64,000 nt of DNA from Cydia pomonella (lineage: Eukaryota > Arthropoda > Insecta > Lepidoptera > Tortricidae): the NCBI RefSeq assembly GCF_033807575.1, contig NC_084703.1:10230001-10294000 (forward strand). Direction: 5' to 3'. This document shows, piece after piece, positions 37,201-49,200 of this stretch (positions within the stretch are counted from its first letter, which is position 1; each line of letters opens with the position of its first letter). A program made the translations under genes and the position numbers. The notes under the pieces are model-generated. The model ran no database searches. It was not told the origin of the DNA and worked only from the letters and a program-made list of their open reading frames with translations.

Positions 37201-40200
37201 AGCTCACGCTACGCCTTATTATACATATTCATCAGGCGGGGTATACGCTCGTTGTATGATTAATTGAATTAACTGAATATGTAGGTACAGCGCGCCTACG
37301 GTGACCCCAAATAATATTCACAACATTTTATGGTCGTGGAGATTAATATAAAAATGTAACTTACAGTACATATGGGGCTACTTTATAGCACTAGTGCGAG
37401 AAGTAGCATATTATGTTACTGTGTCGAACATTTAAAGGGCCATATGTACTGTAAAACTCGTGTCGATTTAAAACACTCCCTTCGGTCGTGTTTTAATTTA
37501 TCGCCACTCGTTTCGAATTTCCTATTTTTCGCACTTGTATCGTAATGTACTATTAAAGTTTTCTGGATGCGGGCTATTTGTAAAAAAGTTTGCTGGTTTT
37601 GGCCTTACGAATGCAAGGGTGACGATTAAAACCTTAGGCACCTTGTTACATATCTAGACTTTACATCAACTTAATACTATCTGTAACTGTATAAAACTTG
37701 TCCGACTAAAACGTTTTAAGCTAATAATTAATTCAAAAACTCGAGTCATATTGAATTTCAGATTAGCTTGGGTTTCGGACCAAAAGAAAGCCCCGGTTTG
37801 TATGTCAATTTCTCAAATCGGCAACATAATTCCCCAGACGCCATAAGTATCTTATTCAGCTAAAGTGTCCCGGAAAATGTTTTTGGCAACCCGGTCACGA
37901 ACCGGCAATTCTATAGGATGTCGAGCGTGTCATGTCGTCAGACCATTTGGCGCGATTATTACTGAATAGAGCACGATGTTTGTTGTTTCCACCCACAAGA
38001 GAATAAACGAGGAATCCTCGCGTCTAATATGAAGTTAGTTTAGTGTCAATAACAAGTTTATACAGAACTTTGCTTATTAAGACACATATTAACATCCTCA
38101 AGAATTTGTTTTACAAGTTGTTGTCTAACCCATCGTGCCAATATTGATATGCGAGCAAGCCAAAGGTTTCAAAATTTAAAGGAGGAATCTAAAAAGGTTT
38201 GAAAAGTGGTATCTTGAGCGTTGCGTGGGTTTCAAGGCACGGAGTGCAAATAAACTTTGCTCCCTAGTGAAACCCAAAATTGTTCACCACACCAACGCGA
38301 AAAAATATTTAAACAATAAAACATTACAAGTCCAATTAAAATGAACGTTTTTAAATATTTATCATTTAAAATCAAGTCAAATCAGGTCACTTTGTCATAT
38401 ATATATGCTCCCTGACCGTTTTCCGCCACGGTGACTGCTTCAACTCCTTTTCTGGCGTTCATGCGCTCTCAAAGAGCCTTTACCAGTTATTGATTATTTA
38501 CGCACTGTTTATATGCAGGAGTCAAAGTAAACAGCGCAGTGTTCGACTTTGAACTAGTAGTTGCAACTACTTAGTGGCCATGGCCACTAAGGAGGCCTTA
38601 GTCACCATTTATAGCAAGAGCGATAGGATACTACGCAATGATAAAACAACCACTAACGCTTAACTTTAATATAAACAGGGGGCCTACCGCGAAAACCGAA
38701 ATTCGCAAATTGCGGGGATCTTTCTCTTTTACTCTTAGACGTAATTAGAGTGAGAGAGAAAAATGCCCGCAATTGACGAACTTCGATTTTCCCGGTAGAG
38801 GCCCTGATCCCAGACGTAAATCTCAAACAGTCTCGTGATACTAATATTAATAATTGTAATCGTTTGAGATGAGCAATTTAGATGTGACATCCGGTATTTG
38901 AGCGTCTGTCTAAACTTGTTGTTTAACAATTGACGGTCTTTAGGGGGGCTTCTTAAAGGGGTCTGACTCAGCCATATATATGTACTATCTATCACTTAGA
39001 ATAACGCCGTAAAACAGAACGCACAATTTCAGAGTAGGAATAAAAGTGTTTAGTCTGTGTTTCCGTATGAGTACAATCTGAATCTCTTCAAGGCTAGAGT
39101 AAATAGGTATCTCATAGGTAAGCGTGCTCCACCGTAGACCGCATCATCACTTACCATCAGGTGTGATCGTGGTCAAACGCCTGCCTATCCTCCATAAAAA
39201 AAAAAAAAACGCTTTTTAACTTTAACTGTTCCACGTAGGTCAAACCTCAAACAGTATGTCTTATTCCCCATATAACTATTATATCGTTGGTCTTTAATAC
39301 CAGAAAAGTTTAATAATTACAATACAATACAAATCCTCTTTATTGCATAACCTCTGACAACAACAACAACAAAAATGTTCATGGAAACACATATAATACA
39401 TGAAGATAGAGGTAAACAACAGGCGGCCTTATCGCTACAGAGCGATCTCTTCCAGACAACCTTTAGGTAGTGGAGAAATGAAAAATAATATAACTAATTA
39501 GGAGGTGCAAAGAAAACTTAATTAAAATTAAATAGCAGTAGAGAAAATACCTTTAAAAATTTAAGTCTACAACAGTAAGACAATACCTACATATACATAC
39601 ATACTACTTATATAATTTTATACCTACATGTATACATTAAAAAAAAACATATATACATATATTCGCTATGTGCACGACTGTCACGCAACTTAGCGTCCGC
39701 AAGTTTAGGGGAAACGTAAATGCACTACATCTTATAAAACTACTCCAAAACTAAAAACTACTGAACAGATTTTCATACGACTTTCACATATCAATAGTGA
39801 TTCATGAGGAAGGTTTAGGTATATAACTTGTTAAGGTTTTGTGTAAATTGGTTGAAATATAACGATGTTGTCGGAAAAAAAACACGCTGGCTAGGAGCTT
39901 TAATCGAAAACGCTGCCTAATCTGTTTGAGCTATAACAACACAATGTATGGTGGAGTTGTCTCCCTTTCATAGGTCTACAAAAAAGTCCGTGATGTTCAA
40001 CGTCTATCATTTAAGGATAACTTACTATACCCATTCTTAACTTCTAGAAAAATATCACATAGTATGTGGCATTTACACGGCTATTTACACGGACACTGTA
40101 TTAATAATTATCAAATTAAATACGTTAGATATATTAAGCATTTCATACAGATTACAATGGTCCACTACACTATACGATTTAAATGAATATTTCAGGAGTA

Positions 40201-43200
40201 ATCGTAAGTTAAAGTTTCATTTCGAGCATATAACTTGTACGAAATGTTAAAGACGCTATCCGCAGTTAGTTCTAATTTTTACCACCTTATGCGCTGGGAT
40301 CGCTTTACTTACCCCCACCATGCACTTCGCACGGTCCCAATACAATACTATATAATTCTTGCCAAAAGTGATAACCAGTAACGCGGACAGAAACACTAAA
40401 GAAGGGACAGATAATAGTCTTTAAGATGGGATTTGAAGACACCAAGGGATTGAGCGCATCTTAGTTCGACAGGAAGAGAGTTCCATAACCGAACAGCCCG
40501 AAAAGTGAATGAGCAATCATACATTTTTGAGGAGGAAGGAGGGACAGAAAGAAAGAAATTTTGTGAGGATCTAATTAATTACTAAATTTTTTGAGGATTA
40601 CTTATTTTTTTTACGTGGACTTTAATGAGGTACGTGTGCTTGCAGTTGGAGTCCCCGCAAGCGCGTACGGCGTTCGTGAACTCCGGAGTGTTGCTGGCTG
40701 AACAGCACGGCTTCGACGGCATCGACCTAGCTTGGCAGTTCCCTAGGATCAAACCCAAGAAGATTCGTTCCACCTGGGGTACGTTTATCTTGTAACAGGG
40801 GCTAGTGAGATTCCACTGTAAACCCTGGAGTGTTGATGGATCAGCAGCACCATTTTGATCACGGCGCTCGATATCCGTGTAAAACGCCGACACCCTTACC
40901 CCGATGTACCCGTGTAATTAATAGGGTTCGCAGTTGTGTTGGGGTCGTCTGTCAGCAGCGGTGACAGCATGGTTCCGTTTTTATAACCTGGCACTATGCC
41001 CGTCACTTTCGCACTTACGTACTTGTTAGCACGTGACAGGCATGGTGACAGATGGTACAAATGCGACTGTGCTACCGCCGCAGGGCAGGTCCCCGTATAC
41101 GTTTAACATGGCAACGATTTTCTGGCGCATTTAGTACCAGGGCTATGCGTGTTATACACCGAACCGTGTGCTTACGTGAACCCGCCAAGGCCAGTATCCG
41201 TTACTGCGTTCAAGTCCGGGTCCGCGTGTTAGTTCCACATTATACGGCTATCATTTAGGATCTAGGAAATTTTCTTATTTCTGTCGTCTGTATGTATGAT
41301 GCTCTAAGTAGTTTTATTCTCCTACCGAAAAAAAGAATTGCTAATTAGCAAATTTGCCTTGGTAATTACCAATGCAAATTTTAACATTACACGGCAATCA
41401 TAGAACACGTTTTTTTAGTTTTTCTTACACAGGGGTTAATAAACTTTTATTTCATCAAAACTAATGTTCAGAAAGAATAAAATGAAAGTATGATTTGTCT
41501 CCAATCCAACTTTGCCTATTAAATATTTAGTGGCGTTCGACCTTTAGGAGAATATCCAAGTATCCAATTTATCATAATATTTTTATCTATAAGCGAGACA
41601 GAATATAATTTATTAATACAGGGTATTATCGGAGTAATGTTGTTGTCGCTATACTAATAGAACCAGTGATTATCCTTGTTTTTCTCCGTGAAAAGCCTGA
41701 TTGCTTCGTCGACTACGAATCGAGCAAGTAACTCGGTAATCTTACCTAAATAGGATTAGGTATGTTAATACTGCAAGTCAGTTGGAAGTTCATTGGCGTC
41801 AGGGGAAAAATGGGATTAGATACCTATTCAAAATATCCAACATTTGTACAGGCTATCAGGTATATAATTAGGTACTTATTATACAGGACGCCCTGTAAAT
41901 AATGGATAAGCTTCTAGCTACCGAAACACCTCAGGCCGGTATAGAAAATGGACTTATAGGTTTAGCAAAATACAAAATTTCCGTGGTTTTTGACATAATA
42001 GAACTTTTTTTCAACATCTGGCACCTCTTTCAACTTGATGAGCGCCCGGGGAGCTTATGCCCTAAAATGTTTTTTTTTTCGTGTTTTCTTTTCAATGGGC
42101 AAAGGCAAGTACTTTGTGGGCGTGATTACCTAATAGAATATAGGTACCAATGCCAAATTGTAGTTTTCTAGTACTAATGATAACTGATTAACGGAACCCT
42201 GGACGCATAAACCTACAGACAAACAGATGGATATGGTGAAATTAGTTTTAATTTGACTTTGGAACTTTAAAAAAAGTGGCTGTGACATAATCGGACAGAC
42301 AGACGGACATGACGAATCTATAAGGGTTCCGTTTTTTGCCATTTGGCTACGGAACCCTAAAAATGGATATAAAGAAGGCAACGTAAACATAGCCCCACCC
42401 TGTAGGTAGGTAGTGCCTACTTGAGTGTATTATCCGTAAGTCTTAATTTACTATAATAAACCGCGCTTCATGAACCGGCGAAGCCTGGTTTCGCTACGCT
42501 CAAATTGGTTTCATCATAAAATGAGGATGATAATAAAATAAAATGCTTATAGTTTTATTCGTACTCCTGTAACTTTTTCATTTTTTTGGTCATTCGCTTG
42601 AATATCATATAATTGAATATTTACGACATTGTGATTTCGTTTTTGGTATTCTGTTGCCCTATTTACTCATGTGTGCTGCCATTGGTTTAGCACAGTGAGC
42701 AGAAGTACGAGAAGCTTAGCGGACGTATAAGAGCGTGTGTAGATCATTTTGAAATCTTGACCAACTAGTACTTCTGCTGTTGACTGTATTTTGTACCTAA
42801 TACGTATCTGTAAATTTCTTTGATAAACGGTTGGTTAAAAGGTAAAAGCTAGTGCTTGAAAAGTTCACAATTAATAATTTTTACATTTACCTTGGTTTAA
42901 AAGAGTTATTCTTATGGATTTTTATGTGATTTATTATTAATAGCAACATTTGTCGCAGGCTCCGTCTGGCACGGTATCAAGAAGACTTTCGGTACGACGC
43001 CCGTCGACGATAAGGAGGCCGAGCACCGCGAGGGCTTCACCGCGCTCGTCCGCGAGCTGAAGCAGGCCCTTGCCGTCAAGCCCAACATGCAGCTTGCTAT
43101 CACTGTCTTGCCCAACGTTAACTCTTCTAGTAAGTCTACCGTAAATATCATGACATGAAAGGTACGATGACATGACATGAAGGTACATTTGTCATGGGGC

Positions 43201-46200
43201 ATCTGACTAGGAAATGTAACTTCTACTCTCATCTAATCTACTATTACTTACCTTAATATATCACTATACTCGTTGAGATAGCAGCCCGGTCGATGACATA
43301 GACGTCGGCGCAACGACAACTACGAGCCGTTAAATATAATAATGATTATGTCCAGCTTCTACAACTGTAAATAAGCCAAGTCCATGTTGAATAGTCCACG
43401 TCAAAGATATGTTTAGTTTACACTTTGCACCTTAATTCCTTAGTTTGTAATAAGGTGAAAAATCTAAACATACCTATCCTTCGAGGCGTCAACTCTCGAA
43501 GAAATTCGAGAGTTATACGATAGCTTTGTATGCAGTTAATAACAAACCTTTTCTATTTTTTGCCTCCACGACTCATGAGCAACATTCGTTAGTCAAATAA
43601 CATCAGAAGTTATTACGAGTTACATTTTCATTTATATTTCTTACTTCGGCTGTTATTTCAGCAAGTATTATTCTTTATATTCGATTTAAACGGAACGCAA
43701 ACTTCAGCATTCTTTTTCACGTAACATTTAAGTAAAAGGCAGTTTATTTTCTGGGTTGGTTGTATATTGCAAGATGTAGTACCTTTTTCTTTAATGATAT
43801 GTATATTTATTAGTTTATGCATATGTGGGCAAGTTGCAAACTTTCCACAGTGTACTACGCTGGCAATAAAAGACTGGTGCAAATACCTTTCAATGTAGGT
43901 ATTAGTTGAGTAGGTTAGTTTGGTTTATTCTATTTGATGATATAAAATACAATACAAATTTGCCTGAGCCAATATTATAAGAACATCACGATCGTCAAAG
44001 ACTATGCAAAAGTTCGAGAAAGTTATATAATAATATTTTATCTCCTAAAAAGGATCGTCGGGGTACAATTCACAATATTTAGTTATTAAGTACATAAATA
44101 TAAATTTCAAAAATAGGTACCTACTATATTTTTCCTCATATAAAGAGATAACTTTATATTACATTATTTAACTGCGTCCATATTCAAAAAAAGGTACACA
44201 CACAAATATACGTAGGTAGTATTTTCCAATTCAATTCTATTTACCCGGAACTTGCACTCTCCGCTGCATCTCAGTCGTCTCCGAAAATGATTGGGCATAA
44301 TTACGCAGTGAACCACTTCAAATCAATTGAATTCACTGAACGTCAATCAAGTCGACATATGGTCGCTATTACCAATGTCTAATAACTACGAGGCCTCAGG
44401 CATATTCGAATCCATCCATATAGATGTTTCTGTACCTATATATGTAGGTATAGTCAAGACAATGAAAACGGGTACACCTTGTGTTTAATATCAATACAAA
44501 TTGTTTCCTGATGAATGTCCTTCAAAGTAAGGACACTTACCTTAGTAATTACCACTTAACACTAGACCTACCTACATTACGGGCGTAATTAGTGATTGTT
44601 TTTTGTCAACCGCTTCAATCCCATTATTTTGGCCTCGAAACTGGAGACATGATAATTTTCCTTTTTTTATCAAAAGAGATAATAATACATCTCTTTTCAT
44701 AAACAAAATGTAAGGATAATCTATTACGTATACGTATATAAAAATATTTATTTATTCCAGTCTACTTTGACGTACCCGCTATCATCAACCTGGTTGACAT
44801 CGTAAACCTGCAGGCGTTTGACTACGAGACCCCTGAGCGCAACCCCAAGGAGGCTGATTACACCGCCCCAATCTACGCCCCACAGAACCGCAATCCCCTG
44901 TTGAACGCTGATTCTGCTGTTTCTTACTGGTGAGTCTCTCCTCGTGGGTTTACGAGTCAAGCACTCTACAAGTTGATCGTACACAGCCCTTTCTACGCCG
45001 AAAAGAACCGAGATCCCTTATTTAATGTCCACTCTGCTTTTGGAACTAGGTGCATATTCTACTTAGAGATTGAATAACCCTTTAAGATGCCAGCTACACC
45101 GCTCCCCATCTTTACATGCACAATGGGGATGTCTCTGTATTTAAAATAAGTTATTTCACAACATTCACGAAATAAAGCACCACAAAATATTACAAAAACC
45201 TAGACCGCAGTTATTTTCAGACATAATTTCTATTTAATAAATCCGAAAGAACTACATATGTATAAAGAGTAGGTAATTTGTTTTTCATATAGATTTCATA
45301 GTGGCTAATACAGTTCGAAAAAAGAATTTGACTGTGATTTGACTAATCAGTTAACTACCCTATTTGTATTATTCTCACATGGTGCTGCAAACGGAGCTAT
45401 GCGGTGAAACTGACAACACCAACTACCAACGTGAAAAGCAGGACCGATTACAATTTGTGAACTATTTACCAGCGAGTTTCGGAGTCTTTTGCTAACCGAA
45501 ATGTCATAAAAGAAGGAAAAATTACCAAGGCCTCCAGTATTCAGAGCTGAAATCGAACAGCACCCTCTGTTACATATGCCTAGACCGCTCGGCTATCCGG
45601 TCACGGTGGCATGGGTCGAAATTTCCAAGTACTTATATGGCAAGGCTTCCTCAAAGCTTGGGCCGCCCACTGAGCCCAGAGGATGCTGGTTCGATTCTAG
45701 CTCTGGACACTGGACGCCTTGGTCATTTTTCCTTCGTATATAACATTCCTTTCGGTTTATGGTTTAAATAATAGTGTCTACTTGAAATAATACATATTAA
45801 AATATTTTCATTGAGAGTAATTTAATGTGTTCTTAGTTTTTTTTCAAGTTGTTTTTTTTGTAAAAAATTTTGAGAGTGCCCCAGGTCATAAACTTTCCCT
45901 ATGAAATTCCGTCAGGCTTCAGCATGGCGCCGCCAGCACCAAGATTGTTCTCGGCATCGCCACCTACGCCCGCACCTGGAAGCTTGATAGTGACAGCGAA
46001 ATCTCAGGCGTGCCTCCCCTCCACGCAGACGGAGCCGGTGAAGCTGGTGCGTTGCTTTCTATTATTTGATCACTAGTATTAGGCAAAAAGGAATTTTCTA
46101 AGTTAATTATGTTATTAGTGTTATTACAGACCCCTAAGTCCTTTAGTAGCTAGGCGAGTGCTCGGTACATGTGGAAATAATTACTGAACCAGATTATGTT

Positions 46201-49200
46201 GTCTGCAGTAGAATGCATTTGTTCTGAACGAATTAACGTGTATCACGTTTCAGTGTATGATATTTGATTTTATCACGCGGACACCGGTACGGGTTCGTGA
46301 TTTCGGGTTTGGTCCCATAAGAAGAAGTTTCTCACTATGACCTATATATTCATCTCGCAAAATATTGCCGTTATTAAAAAAACATCCGGTATTTATAGAA
46401 AAATATCCTTTAGCTGAGATTACGATACGATTAAAATACGCATTGTCCGAAATTACGATAGTACTTCTAATTTTTTATGTTATGGGACTTATGAAGACAT
46501 ACAAGTAGGTATGATACAATTTAAGTGTAAGAACAGAGGGGCCTATGATGGCCCATTTCTCGGACGTAATTAGACTAATATTATTACATTATTAGTCCAC
46601 GAGCTGTCAAATTGTATAGGTATTTAGCCATTACTATTAAAACATTTTTTTTTATTAATAAACATTCTCTTTACAGGTCTTTACAATTCTATGCATATGG
46701 TTTATCATATTTATGTATATACAATCCGGTACCTATTAGTCTAATAACGTTCGAGAAATGGAGTTTATGCTCAGATGGAAAGTTATTTTTTGCTTTCAGG
46801 TCCTTACACCAAAAAAGAGGGCATTCTCAGCTACCCCGAGGTGTGCGCTAAACTGATCAACCCCAACCACCAGAAAGGCATGCAGCCTCACCTCAGGAAG
46901 GTCACTGACCCTAGCAAGCGATTCGGTAAGTGCCTATAAACATGAATCGTGTTTTTAACTAATCTGATCTACTTGCTATACCATAGACATATATCTAAGT
47001 GGGTAGATCAACTAAACATTCCTGACCCGTGTGTAGTCTATTTGGAATAATTTAACTGCATTTTTCGATGCCGAATCGGGTTAAGCCGGTCGGGGGTTTA
47101 GCTAAGATGACAATCGTTTGCAGAAAACCAAACGCTATAATTTTCATAAATTATTTACGTTTATCATAGCGTTTCGTTTTGTTTACTACAAATGATTGTT
47201 ATCTTGGTTAGGCCCCCAGGAAAATTTATGTCATAATATAACGGTTAAAATATCGTTTGTTTTGTATTGGTTCGGACGATGCTACGGACGGTCGTTGATC
47301 ACGAATGAAGTTTGATCTGTAAAACATCATTTGTTCAAGCCAATTCAGCGTTAATTGTGTTATTTCTATATTTTCCGTAATTTGATTAAAAGTTAATTTT
47401 CACATCGCGTTAAAGGGGCAAATAAAAAAAGGTTTCTCCTTTTGCTAGTCCACCCACCCAGGAGAGGAAGTGAGAGTCTCCAGCACTTGTTTGTCTTACG
47501 AGTTGCGGCACATGAAATATCTATTAAGATATGCGTCTGTGAGCTACAACACATAACATAATGGGAGAGCCTGCCTACTTCGACAACGGGAGTTTCGAGC
47601 ACTGCCGCCTGGCCTTGTCACGTTGTTCAAACTTGCTCAGTGCGAGTTATTATCTGCGTTATTAAGTTTTATTACGGCGAACAATTTTTTTACTCTATGT
47701 TCTATAAAGAGATGGTACTATGTACCTAATCTTTGGAAAGTCTGGTCGAAAGAAAAAGAAACACGAAACTTTCTGGGCTTTGCCTCTTCATACACCTTTC
47801 ACAAATCACCTTTTCATACAAACTTAGTCCTCATGTTCGTCTCTGGATATTAACATTATTGAAAATATATTCACATAATTTGTTGTATATCAACCACAGC
47901 TATGCCCCTACGTTTGATTATTTCGAATTTTTAATTATTATAGGAGTTAAAAGAATTTAAAATTTATCAGGGGAGAGTCGGAACGGGACATACTCTTTTT
48001 TTTAGGGTTCCGTACCCAAAGGGTCAAACGGGACCCTATTACTGAGACTCTGCTGTCCGTCCGTCCGTCCGTCCGTCTGTCACCAGGCTGTATCTCATGA
48101 ACCGTGATAGTTAGCCAGTTGAAATTTCTACAGATTATGTGTTTCTGTTGCCGCTATAACAACAAATACTAAAAACAGAATAAAATAAATATTTCTTTCC
48201 AATCTCGAGGTTCTCATCCAATAACCGAAGTTAAGCAACGTCGGGCGAGGTCACTTGGATGGGTGACCGTTTTTATAGATAACGGTACGGAACCCTTCCT
48301 GTGCGAGTCCGACTCGCTCTTGGCCGGTTTTTTTAATTTTCTAATCTTATTTAAAATTTTGTATGTTATCTGGTTTTCGCTCCTAATTTTTATAATACAT
48401 AATACAAGAATCGAAAAAAGTCAAACGTCGGGGCATAGACTTGGTTAATTTAAATCAAAGTATATTTTCGAAAATGTCAATTCCCAGAGAGGAAAATGGG
48501 GACTACGTTTATATGGAGAATCGGCCGTCTTCTTTCCTCTTAACCGCATAGAATTTTTCATCGAACGTGCTCGTCTCGCCGCCGGTACGAAGATACAAAA
48601 AGTTTGTCTTGTTTATCAAACTGCGGTGAAATGAGCTGGATATTGTATAACTTATATCTGACTACGAGTACAGCAGTTACAAGGATAAGGGATACCTGTA
48701 TTGATGTTAACCACCTCATCGTCAATCGTATTTAATATTTTGAATCACTGCTTACCTCTATCTACTAATGGTCTAACATTGCAATCGGTGCGATGGCCCT
48801 AAAAACACGCAGATAACAAACCAACTAGTTGGTTCAGAAAAGATTTAACTAAGATTTAAACATACAGCTTTTATAAAACAGAAGGTTTAAACTATACCGG
48901 TATATACCTGTAAGAGTTTACTAAACAGTTTAAGACACGGTTAAGTTTAAACAACGGTTGCCACTTTAAAGTAGAAAAGCTTCTTTAACAAAGTCCGGGA
49001 ATTAGCTGCGATATTTAAATTTTCAGAGCTGGGCTTGAGGAAGGACGCGGATATATCTCATGTGTTTGGTTGGTACTCACTTTTTGGAAGTTATGCTCGC
49101 TTGCCGTTGTTATTAACATTCGTGTGGTGCTGGTTACGTGTTGGAAGAAAATTGCAAATTTTGCACTAACGCAACTTACGTAATGTCACAGTCACAAATA

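Noticed and set aside
48203..48270. Functional 5S rRNA gene
   Set aside because: Both ends and part of the middle are missing, and it is embedded in a retro-repeat.
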